Source: Flavobacteriales bacterium
GTDB taxonomy: Bacteria; Bacteroidota; Bacteroidia; Flavobacteriales_E; Vicingaceae
Assembly (NCBI GenBank): GCA_016763135.1
Contig: JAESUI010000290.1
Coordinates: 1 to 9,870 of the forward strand
Length of the DNA stretch: 9,870 nucleotides
Direction: 5' to 3'
Both the position numbers and the translations under genes were made by a program. The notes under the pieces are model-generated. The model saw only the letters and a program-made list of their open reading frames with translations, was not told where the DNA came from and did not search any database. This document shows positions 1 through 6,443 of the stretch, piece after piece (the first letter of the stretch is position 1; each line of letters opens with the position of its first letter).

Positions 1-366
1 AGCAAGAAGCATCATCCATAATTTTTCATTACTGATGTAATAGATTGCGTAAAGAATAGCAAAGTTTAATAGTAAATCAAAAACAGAATCTAAGTACCTG
101 CCAATATAAGATGGCTTATTTCTTAGTCTTGATAATTCACCATCTGCAGCATCTATAATGGATTTTAAGATCAATAATATTGCAGCAACTATAAATTGAT
201 GTTGGATTATAAAATAAATAGCTGAAATACCTACAATTAAGAAAAGGAAAGTAATATGAATAGGAGTAAAGGGTGTTTTGACTAATGATTTTGCAAATAT
301 TTTCGCAGGGAGCCTACCATAGTCTGAAAAATCAAAAAATTTATTTTCAGGAGAGAGTTTAGACAT
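1..366 (-). CDS. CDP-alcohol phosphatidyltransferase family protein (3' end outside window)
   Basis: This integral membrane enzyme family transfers a phosphoalcohol from a CDP-linked donor (or onto one) to make phospholipids or related polar lipids. The 122 visible codons contain the complete family signature, D72-x2-D75-G76-x2-S79-R80-x8-G89-x3-D93-x3-D97. The usual Ala before the Arg is Ser here, and all four metal-binding aspartates are present. Hydrophobic stretches lie at about residues 38-54 and 58-71, and another follows the motif, as expected for the multi-pass fold. The start is the ATG at 366-364, which overlaps the last 8 bases of the WbqC-family gene upstream, so the two are probably co-transcribed and coupled. 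The family is usually about 200 residues, so some 80 are missing beyond the left edge. The acceptor alcohol (glycerol phosphate, inositol, serine or other) cannot be read from this fragment. Confidence 0.9.
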   Translation of the reverse strand, partial: MSKLSPENKFFDFSDYGRLPAKIFAKSLVKTPFTPIHITFLFLIVGISAIYFIIQHQFIVAAILLILKSIIDAADGELSRLRNKPSYIGRYLDSVFDLLLNFAILYAIYYISNEKLWMMLLA

Positions 367-985
367 TGGATTTTAGCTCATTAATATAATTTACTGAATT
401 TGGGCCTTCATTAAATAGTAGATCAAGAATACTCATATTTGGAGCAAAACCATTTCTATCTCCAAAAACTTGAATGTACAGTTTGAAATTAAGTTGTGGT
501 TCTATTTTAGGAGAAAAAGAGTTTCTGTAATCAACAACAGCATCTCCCTTATTCATATATTGAGTTGACTTAATAATGTTAATGTCAATATTTAAAAGTT
601 CAATTATTTTTTGCTGTAGTTCTTCATTAAAATCAATGAGGTATTTGTATTCTTTTTCGTGAAAAAAAGGATAGAATTCATCTTCATAGAATTCAAAATA
701 AGGAGAACTTCTATAGCCTGCCTCTAATGATTTCCAATGCATTTTACGCCAGTTCTCATCATAGGCAATTAACATATTTTTAGTCAGTTTTCGTTGCCTT
801 GCCTTTACTAAAGGTATAGTCAGGTTTTGAACACCATTTGGACTTAAAATACAAGCGCGATTTCGATACGTTTGTTTTACATAATTTTCATAAACATCAA
901 TAATTACATCATTACTTTTTATAAGATGAAAATAATACTCTATTGGTGCCAAATAATGTGAAGAGAAAATGTTGTTTGCATCCAT
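359..985 (-). CDS. WbqC family protein
   Basis: The 208-residue protein resembles the WbqC-like family, which is named from an O-antigen cluster gene and is widespread in Bacteroidota; its biochemical role is not established. Recognisable blocks are YLAPIEYY (about 11-18), the YRNRACILSPNG segment followed by LTIPL (about 40-60), the W..MHWKSLEAGYRSSPYFEFY block (about 79-100), and near the C terminus SILDLLFNEGP. No signal peptide or membrane segment is visible, so it should be cytosolic. The ATG at 985-983 gives a full-length protein beginning just before the first conserved block; the leader is A-rich and has no Shine-Dalgarno. It overlaps the downstream CDP-alcohol phosphatidyltransferase by 8 bp and is divergent from the exported helical-protein gene. 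A role in surface polysaccharide or glycolipid synthesis is inferred from the family name and neighbour only. Confidence 0.88.
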   Translation of the reverse strand: MDANNIFSSHYLAPIEYYFHLIKSNDVIIDVYENYVKQTYRNRACILSPNGVQNLTIPLVKARQRKLTKNMLIAYDENWRKMHWKSLEAGYRSSPYFEFYEDEFYPFFHEKEYKYLIDFNEELQQKIIELLNIDINIIKSTQYMNKGDAVVDYRNSFSPKIEPQLNFKLYIQVFGDRNGFAPNMSILDLLFNEGPNSVNYINELKSNV

Positions 986-1004
986 TTATGTTGATTAAAA
1001 ACAG

Positions 1005-1026
1005 ATTGTAAATCTACAATTTTTTT
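1005..1026. other. AT-rich hairpin followed by T run in the wbqC leader
   Basis: Six-base arms ATTGTA (1005-1010) and TACAAT (1015-1020) flank a 4-base loop, and six T follow on the plus strand. It resembles a weak intrinsic terminator read on the plus strand, but no plus-strand gene lies upstream of it in the window. On the minus strand it falls in the untranslated leader of the WbqC-family gene. The stem has only one G-C pair per arm, so it may have no function. Confidence 0.25.
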
Positions 1027-1079
1027 AAGTGTATGTGATATTGTTAGGATTACAAATTCTGTTAATTAAATTATTGCAT

Positions 1080-1114
1080 TTGGCAAGATTCATGTTTGAT
1101 AATTTCGATATTTG
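1080..1114 (+). promoter_or_regulatory. Possible Bacteroidota-type promoter for the exported helical-protein gene
   Basis: The -7 element of Bacteroidota promoters is TAnnTTTG, preceded by a TTG near -33. GATATTTG at 1107-1114 matches at all but the first base, and a TTG lies at 1080-1082, 24 bases before it, slightly beyond the usual gap. Initiation about 7 bases downstream would leave a leader of roughly 15 bases before the ATG at 1136, and this leader is A-rich, as favoured in this phylum. The rest of the 150-bp divergent region shows no clear operator. The match is imperfect and the region is AT-rich, so chance is a real alternative. Confidence 0.3.
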
Positions 1115-1135
1115 TAACTCTATAAAATTAAAACG

Positions 1136-3733
1136 ATGATTAAGAATCTATTAAAGGTTTTAGTATTACTAATTATTCCCTTTTCTGTTTTCGCTCAGGA
1201 TAAGAATGATGACAAATTAATATTGTCTGGAGATGTCTCTGAATACTTTAGTGAAAAGTCGATGTCAGGAGTTAGTATTAAAGTGACTTCAAACGGAACA
1301 TATATAAATAATGTTATTACTGATAGTAAAGGAAAGTATGAATTGTTTTTAGGTTTTGAAAAAGAATTTTTGGTGTTATATGAAAAAGCGGGATTTGTTC
1401 CTAAAAAGATAATAGTAAGCACTAAAGGAGTTCCTTCAAATCAGCAAAAAAAAATAGCAAACTTATATGTTGAAATGACCTTATTTAAAAGAGACAAAGA
1501 TTTAAATGTTAGTTTTTTAGATAAACCGATTGGTAAAGCTGAATATAGTTCTAAAACCAATGAAATAGATTGGAATATGGGGTATACAGCTCCTATTTCT
1601 CAAAAGTTCAATGGAATATTAACGAATTACAAAGTACAGAAAAAAGCTAAAGCAGAAGCTGAGCAACAAAAGAAAAAACAATATGCAGCAGCAATGAAAG
1701 GGGCCGATAAAGCTTTTTTTAAGAAGGATTTTGAATCTGCAAAAACTTTCTATCAAAAGGCATTAAGTATAGACCCTAGTCAATCAGACCCAAAAAATAG
1801 GTTGGATTTAATTAATACAGCTATTGAAAAGAAAGAAGAATCTGATCGTTTGAAAAAAGAGGAAGAAGAAAGAGCTGTAGCTGAAGCAAAAGCAAAAGCA
1901 GCAGCAGAAGCAGCAGCTAAGAAAGCTGAGGAAGAACGAATAGCTAAAGAGAAAGCAGAAGCAGAGGCAAAAGAGAAAGCAGAAGCAGAAGCAAAAGCAA
2001 AAGAGGAAGCTGAAGCGGCAGCAAAAAAAGTAGAAAAAGAACGACTAGCAAAAGAAAAAGCAGAAGTAGAAGCAAAAGCTAAAGCAGAGGAAGAAGCAAA
2101 AGCCATAGCTGAAGCAGATGCTGCTGCAAAAAAAACTAAAGAAGAGCGTTTAGCGAAAGAGGCAGCTGAAGCAGAGGCAAAAGAGAAAGCTGAGGCAGAA
2201 GCTAAAGCTGAAGCTGAAAAAGAATTGGCTAAACAAAAAGAAAAGGAAGCAAAATTAGCTAAAGAGAAAGCAGAAGCAGAGGCAAAAGAGAAAGCAGAGG
2301 CAGAAGCAAAAGCAAAAGCTGAAGCAGGTGCTGCTGCAAAGAAAGCTGAAGAAGAGCGACTAGCAAAAGAGAAAGCGGAAGCAGAAGCAAAAGAGAAAGC
2401 GGAAGCAGAAACAAAAGCGGAAGCAGAAGCGGAAGCAGCTACTAAAAAAGCTGAAGAAGAGCGTTTAGCGAAAGAGGCAGCTGAAGCTGAAGCTAAAGCT
2501 AAAGCTGAGGCAGAAGCTAAAGCTAAAGCTGAAAAAGAATTGGCTAAACAAAAAGAAAAGGAAGCAAAATTGGCTAAAGAGAAAGCCGAGGAAGAAGTAA
2601 AAGCGAAAGCCAAAGCAGAGGAAGAAGCAAGGATTGCTGCAGAAAGGAAAAAAGAAAAATTAGAACGAAAAGCAAAAGAGAAAGCAGAAGCAGAAGCTAA
2701 AAGAAAAGCTGAAGAGGAAGCAGATGCGAAAAAAGAAGCAGATGCTTTAGCAAAACAAGAAGAGTTAGAACGAAAAGCAAAAGAGAAAGCTCAAGCCGAT
2801 GCTAAAGTAGCAGCAGCAGCAGAGATTAAAGCAAAAAGTAAGGCAGAAGCAGCTACTAAGAAAGCTGAAGAAGAGCGTTTAGCGAAAGAGGCCGCAAAAG
2901 CTGAAGCTAAAGCAAGAGCAGAAGCTGAATTAAAAGCTGAAGTTGAAAAAGAATTAGCCAAACAAAAAGAAAAGGAAGCAAAACTAGCTAAAGAGAACGC
3001 TGAGGCAGAAGCTAAAGCTAAAGCATCTGCAGAAGAGGTAGCTAGAAAAGAAGCTGAAGCAGCAGCAAAGAAAGCCGAAGAAGAGCGTATAGCTAAAGAA
3101 AAAGCTCAAGCAAAGGCTAAAGCAAAAGGTAAAGCTGAAGTGAAAGCAATTACTGAAATGTTGGCTAAACAAAAAGAAAGAGATGCAAAGCGATTAGCCA
3201 AAGAGAAAGCTCAAGCTGATGCTTTGGCAAAAAAAGAGGCAGAGAAAAAAGCTAAAGCTGATCTTGATTTAGCGAAACAAAAAGAAAAAGAAGAGCGTTT
3301 AGCGAAAGAGGGGGCTGAAGCTGAAGCTAAAGCAAGAGCAGAAGCTGAATTAAAGGCAAAAACTGAAGCTGATAAGCTATCAAAAAAGCAAGAAGAGGAA
3401 CGGTTAGCAAAAGAAAAAGCAGCAGTAGCAGCTAAGAAAGCTGAGGAAGAAAGATTGGCTAATGAAAAGAAGATGGAGGAGTTGAATAAAAAAATTGCTG
3501 AAGAACAAGCTCGTTTAGCAGAGCAAGAAGAAAAACGTGCAGATGAAGAAGCCAAAAGAAAAGCAGTGGCAGAAGTGGCAGCACAGAAAGCTGAGGAAGA
3601 AAGATTAGCCAAAGAAAAAGCTACCGGATTTAAACTTAAATCTTCTTCTACCACTACAAATAATAAAAAGAAGAAAGGAAAACTTTCTAAAGCTGCTAAG
3701 AAATTTGGTGGAGCTAAGAAAATAAAATTATAA
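1136..3733 (+). CDS. Exported protein: carboxypeptidase-regulatory-like domain, TPR-like unit, about 600-residue Ala/Glu/Lys helix and basic tail
   Basis: I do not recognise a named gene. A type I signal peptide covers residues 1-20 (a Lys near the N terminus, a Leu/Ile/Val core, cleavage after VFA); there is no lipobox Cys. Residues about 27-101 look like a carboxypeptidase-regulatory beta-sandwich (SGVSIKV, then ITDSKGKYEL, then a hydrophobic strand and a GFVPKKIIV strand). About 182-232 reads as one TPR-like helix pair (AFFKKDFESAKTFYQKALSIDP). From about 230 to 828 the chain is almost only A, E and K with some L, R, Q and D, predicting a continuous charged helix or coiled coil. The last 35 or so residues are rich in Lys with a short Ser/Thr/Asn linker. 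There is no transmembrane anchor, OmpA domain or type IX secretion C-terminal domain, so a periplasmic location is inferred. Automatic pipelines may call this TolA because of composition alone. Its stop overlaps the probable start of the downstream phosphatase. Confidence 0.85.
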   Translation: MIKNLLKVLVLLIIPFSVFAQDKNDDKLILSGDVSEYFSEKSMSGVSIKVTSNGTYINNVITDSKGKYELFLGFEKEFLVLYEKAGFVPKKIIVSTKGVPSNQQKKIANLYVEMTLFKRDKDLNVSFLDKPIGKAEYSSKTNEIDWNMGYTAPISQKFNGILTNYKVQKKAKAEAEQQKKKQYAAAMKGADKAFFKKDFESAKTFYQKALSIDPSQSDPKNRLDLINTAIEKKEESDRLKKEEEERAVAEAKAKAAAEAAAKKAEEERIAKEKAEAEAKEKAEAEAKAKEEAEAAAKKVEKERLAKEKAEVEAKAKAEEEAKAIAEADAAAKKTKEERLAKEAAEAEAKEKAEAEAKAEAEKELAKQKEKEAKLAKEKAEAEAKEKAEAEAKAKAEAGAAAKKAEEERLAKEKAEAEAKEKAEAETKAEAEAEAATKKAEEERLAKEAAEAEAKAKAEAEAKAKAEKELAKQKEKEAKLAKEKAEEEVKAKAKAEEEARIAAERKKEKLERKAKEKAEAEAKRKAEEEADAKKEADALAKQEELERKAKEKAQADAKVAAAAEIKAKSKAEAATKKAEEERLAKEAAKAEAKARAEAELKAEVEKELAKQKEKEAKLAKENAEAEAKAKASAEEVARKEAEAAAKKAEEERIAKEKAQAKAKAKGKAEVKAITEMLAKQKERDAKRLAKEKAQADALAKKEAEKKAKADLDLAKQKEKEERLAKEGAEAEAKARAEAELKAKTEADKLSKKQEEERLAKEKAAVAAKKAEEERLANEKKMEELNKKIAEEQARLAEQEEKRADEEAKRKAVAEVAAQKAEEERLAKEKATGFKLKSSSTTTNNKKKKGKLSKAAKKFGGAKKIKL
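1822..3620 (+). repeat. Low-complexity Ala/Glu/Lys-coding repeat tract
   Basis: About 1.8 kb of degenerate, in-frame repeats built from GCA/GCT, GAA/GAG and AAA/AAG codons. Recurrent peptide units include KKAEEERLAKEKAEAEAK, EERLAKEAAEAEAK and ELAKQKEKEAKLAKEK. The coding strand is strongly purine-rich, and this is why long but meaningless frames rich in Ser, Ala and Phe open on the opposite strand. The unit order is irregular rather than a clean tandem array, which fits repeated in-frame duplication followed by divergence. Confidence 0.9.
2213..3000 (+). repeat. Three dispersed copies of a 59-bp element inside the helix-coding tract
   Basis: Copies lie at 2213-2271, 2528-2586 and 2942-3000, each encoding the peptide EKELAKQKEKEAKLAKE. 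The first two are nearly identical (I see one difference, ATTAGCT versus ATTGGCT); the third carries several synonymous and conservative changes. Start-to-start distances are 315 and 414 bases, both multiples of three, so the copies stay in frame. The near identity of the first pair indicates a fairly recent internal duplication of about 105 codons, or gene conversion. Confidence 0.8.
3727..3733 (+). promoter_or_regulatory. ATAA stop/start junction: likely non-canonical or lost start codon of the phosphatase gene
   Basis: The upstream gene ends in TAA at 3731-3733. The phosphatase frame is offset by -1 and enters here as ATT (3727), ATA (3730), ACA (3733). The arrangement ATAA is what a coupled ATGA overlap would become after one G-to-A change: the stop survives as TAA while the start becomes ATA. 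No in-frame ATG, GTG or TTG exists between here and 3979. The preceding bases AAGAAAATAAAATT are A-rich, as is typical before Bacteroidota starts. ATT at 3727 is an alternative non-canonical start. A base-call error is also possible. Confidence 0.55.
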
Positions 3734-5526
3734 CAGACTTAAATATCTCTATTAAGCTACAAATATTAGAACAGTTATCGTTTTCTTCTCATGAAGAGAA
3801 AATAGATGAAATATTAATTATTTCAGAACAAAAACGACTTGAAGATGTTGAGCTGTCCATAAAATTAGCTGAAGAAGCGAAACAACTTTCAGAGGAATTT
3901 TTTTATACTAAAGGGCTTGCTAATAGTCTAATTCAACTAGGGAAAACATATCAGACTTTATCTAATTATGGCGAAGCAATGAAGTTAGCATTGCAAGCTA
4001 TGGAATTATTTAAAGGCCTAAATGATATTAAAGGTGAATCGGTCTGTTTAGATATTTTAGGTGGAGTTTATAATTTTTTAGGTGATTATAATAAGCGTTT
4101 AGATTGTAATTTAAAATGTTTGGCTTTAAGAGAGAAAGCAAAGGACCTTCCTGCTCAGTTAAGTACAACCAATAATATTGGTGATACCTACATGGAATTG
4201 GGTGACTACAAAAATGCCCTAAGGTATTTTAAACTCTGTCTTAATTTTCCAGATTTAAATGCTTGGATTAAAGCGATTGTTTATAGCAACATAGGAGAGG
4301 TTTATTTTCATTTAAAAGAATACGATTCAGTTCCCGAGAATCTTGAGAAAGGATTAAAGTATGGAGAAGAATCAAATTATTGGCAAATAATTATAGCTGC
4401 TTATTTAATGCAAGCTAAAATGTTAATTATAGAAAACAAAAATAAGGAAGCGTTACTGCCACTTGGTAAGGCTCAGGAAGTAGCAGTAGAAAAAGGAAAT
4501 AAAGAAGAAGAGTATTTGTTGTATCGCACTTATGCAGATGTTTATGGAAATCTTAATCAGTACGAGAAAGCTTATTTTTATTTAAACAAATACCATCAGT
4601 TAAAAGAGGAGTTATTAAATGATAACAGTGCTCAGAAACTCAAGAAAATTGAATTTGAATTTCAATTTAAAAGCATTAAAAATGAAGCTGAAGAAACAAA
4701 AGAGAAAAACAAGTTATTGACAAGGGCTTTTAACCAAATTGAAAACCAACGTAATGAGATTGAATTGAAGAATCTATCTATTACTGATAGTATTAAATAT
4801 GCAAAAAGAATACAAAATTCCATATTACCTTCTTCAGAAAAAATAGAAAGTGTTTTAGAACAATGTTTTGTTTTTTATCATCCTAAAGATATTGTTAGTG
4901 GCGATTTTTATTGGATAGATAGAGTAGGGGATGAAGTAATTTTTTCTGTAATAGATTGTACTGGACATGGCGTTCCTGGTGCTTTTGTGAGTTTAATAGC
5001 ATGTAATGCATTAAATAAAGTAATCTTAGAAAAACAAATAACCGAGCCTGCAAAAATCCTTACTGAGATTGATCAAGTAATAATGAATTCTTTTAATAAT
5101 TCAGAAACAACTGTTCGTGACGGTATGGATATGGGAGTTTGTACTTGGAATACGAAAACAAATAAACTTCAATTTTCAGGGGCCTATCATTCGTTATTTA
5201 TCCATAATGGAGATACACTTGAAGAAATAAAAGGAAACAGGGAGTCAATAGGTAATTCTTTGTATGAAAACAAGTCGGAATTTGTGAATCATGATATTGA
5301 AATTCAACCCAAAATGACAATTTACCTTTCTTCTGATGGTTTTCCTGATCAGTTTGGAGGAGAAAAAGGTAAAAAACTAAAGTGGAGAGGATTTAAAAAC
5401 CTGTTAGAACAAATAACTTTATCTCCTATACATGCACAATTACCTCTATTAAAGTCATTTTTCACAAAATGGCAGGGTGATTTAGAACAGTTAGATGATG
5501 TGTGTGTAATTGGGGTTAAATTTTAG
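3730..5526 (+). CDS. TPR-containing SpoIIE/PP2C-type serine/threonine phosphatase (start codon ambiguous)
   Basis: This is a predicted cytosolic phosphatase of the SpoIIE/RsbU type, whose relatives dephosphorylate anti-sigma-factor antagonists. Counting from 3730 it has 598 residues. TPR helices fill about 1-295 (for example SIKLAEEAKQLSEEFFYTKG, NNIGDTYMELGDYKNALRYF and YADVYGNLNQYEKAYFYLNK), then a coiled-coil linker at about 300-355 leads into the catalytic domain. Its metal-binding motifs are all present: SGDFYW (D392), DCTGHGVPGAF (D409), SSDG (D536) and LDDVCVIG (D589, D590). There is no signal peptide or membrane segment. The first in-frame ATG, at 3979, would give 515 residues but would remove about 83 residues of convincing TPR sequence; the frame is open back to the preceding stop, so I place the start at ATA 3730. 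The gene overlaps the upstream exported-protein gene by 4 bp and, tail to tail, overlaps miaA by 4 bp. No STAS or anti-sigma partner lies in the window, so the target is unknown. Confidence 0.88.
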   Translation: MTDLNISIKLQILEQLSFSSHEEKIDEILIISEQKRLEDVELSIKLAEEAKQLSEEFFYTKGLANSLIQLGKTYQTLSNYGEAMKLALQAMELFKGLNDIKGESVCLDILGGVYNFLGDYNKRLDCNLKCLALREKAKDLPAQLSTTNNIGDTYMELGDYKNALRYFKLCLNFPDLNAWIKAIVYSNIGEVYFHLKEYDSVPENLEKGLKYGEESNYWQIIIAAYLMQAKMLIIENKNKEALLPLGKAQEVAVEKGNKEEEYLLYRTYADVYGNLNQYEKAYFYLNKYHQLKEELLNDNSAQKLKKIEFEFQFKSIKNEAEETKEKNKLLTRAFNQIENQRNEIELKNLSITDSIKYAKRIQNSILPSSEKIESVLEQCFVFYHPKDIVSGDFYWIDRVGDEVIFSVIDCTGHGVPGAFVSLIACNALNKVILEKQITEPAKILTEIDQVIMNSFNNSETTVRDGMDMGVCTWNTKTNKLQFSGAYHSLFIHNGDTLEEIKGNRESIGNSLYENKSEFVNHDIEIQPKMTIYLSSDGFPDQFGGEKGKKLKWRGFKNLLEQITLSPIHAQLPLLKSFFTKWQGDLEQLDDVCVIGVKF

Positions 5527-6443
5527 TCGCTAGCCAATTTCATTGAATATCTTTCTATTTCTGAAATGATTATATCCATTTCATCAGGATGAAACCATCT
5601 ATAATCATCACTTTTATTGAACCATCCAATTTGACGTTTAGCATATCTACGGGTATTCACTTTAATTTTTCCTTTAGCCTCTTCTAATGTTGTTTTTTCA
5701 TCTAAGAAATCAAATAACTCAGTATAACCAACTGTTTTTAGCGCATTTTTGTTTCTATATTTAATAACACTTTTGATTTCATCTAACAGCCCATTTTGAA
5801 TCATTAAATCAACTCGTTGATTAATTCGACTAAACAATTCTTCCCTATCCCTGTTTAACCCGATTTTCAGTACTTTAAATGGTCTATTTTGTTTTTCTCC
5901 TTGACGTATGTCTGAATATTTTTTTCCTGTAAGCAAACAAACTTCAATAGCTCTTTGTAATCTTTTTACATTATTTAAATCTATTTCTTTGTAAAACTCA
6001 GGATCTAATTGCTTTAATTTTTCTTGAAGAATTTGAATGCCATATTTTTGCTGGATTTCATTTAATTCGGATCTAATTTTTTCATCACTACCAGGTAAAT
6101 CTTCATCAAGCCCTTCACATACTGCATCTATGTACAATCCAGAGCCTCCAGTTAAAATGATAATCTTATGTTGCTGAAACAGTTTTCCTAACAGTGTTAA
6201 TGTGTCTTTTTCAAAATCATTTACATTGTAATTTTCGGTAATGGAATGCGAATCAATAAAGTGATGTTGAATGTTTTGCATCTCTTCACTTGTTGGCTTA
6301 GCTGTTCCTATAGATAATTCTTTATAAAACTGGCGAGAATCTGCAGAAATAATTTCGGTACTAAAGTGTTGAGCAATTTTTACACAAAGCTGAGTTTTCC
6401 CTACTGCTGTTGGTCCTGTAATAACAACGAGGAGCGGAGTCAT
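5523..6443 (-). CDS. miaA: tRNA dimethylallyltransferase MiaA
   Basis: MiaA transfers a dimethylallyl group from dimethylallyl diphosphate to N6 of A37 in tRNAs that read UNN codons, giving i6A. The 306-residue length is normal. The P-loop GPTAVGKT spans residues 10-17, and the substrate-binding block SADSRQFY follows, with D35, S36 and Q38, then IGTAKP. Other family blocks are GGSGLYIDAV (about 100-109), NNVKRLQRAIEV, the TVGYTELF segment and, near the C terminus, NTRRYAKRQIGWF. The start ATG at 6443-6441 shares one base with the TAA stop of the upstream gene (TAATG), so translation is probably coupled. Its stop overlaps that of the convergent phosphatase gene by 4 bp (TTAG), leaving no room for a terminator between them. 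Confidence 0.97.
   Translation of the reverse strand: MTPLLVVITGPTAVGKTQLCVKIAQHFSTEIISADSRQFYKELSIGTAKPTSEEMQNIQHHFIDSHSITENYNVNDFEKDTLTLLGKLFQQHKIIILTGGSGLYIDAVCEGLDEDLPGSDEKIRSELNEIQQKYGIQILQEKLKQLDPEFYKEIDLNNVKRLQRAIEVCLLTGKKYSDIRQGEKQNRPFKVLKIGLNRDREELFSRINQRVDLMIQNGLLDEIKSVIKYRNKNALKTVGYTELFDFLDEKTTLEEAKGKIKVNTRRYAKRQIGWFNKSDDYRWFHPDEMDIIISEIERYSMKLASD

Noticed and set aside
1005..1020. TAGATTTA on the minus strand as the -7 element of a wbqC promoter
   Set aside because: It matches seven of eight bases, but the nearest upstream TTG on that strand, apart from an immediately adjacent one, is about 36 bases away, well outside the usual gap. It also coincides with the small palindrome.
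1195..1422. Minus-strand frame of 75 codons opposite the signal peptide and beta-domain coding region
   Set aside because: It is fully contained in a well-supported plus-strand gene and resembles no protein family.
1780..2613. Long minus-strand frame (277 codons) rich in Ser, Ala and Phe, with similar smaller ones at 2984-3172 and 3211-3654
   Set aside because: These are the antisense of the Ala/Glu/Lys repeat codons (GCN, GAR and AAR reversed give Ser, Phe, Leu and Ala codons without stops). They have no independent domain signal and no leader.
3724..3733. Programmed -1 frameshift fusing the helical protein to the phosphatase at A-AAA-TTA before the stop
   Set aside because: The heptamer does not fit X-XXY-YYZ: the A-site TTA would re-pair on ATT with mismatches, and no downstream stem-loop is evident. 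A lost or non-canonical start at ATAA explains the frame offset more simply.
1136..3733. Identification of the exported protein as TolA
   Set aside because: Similarity is only compositional (Ala/Glu/Lys helix). It has a cleavable signal peptide instead of a TolA membrane anchor, lacks the TolA C-terminal domain, and no tolQ, tolR or tolB lies nearby.
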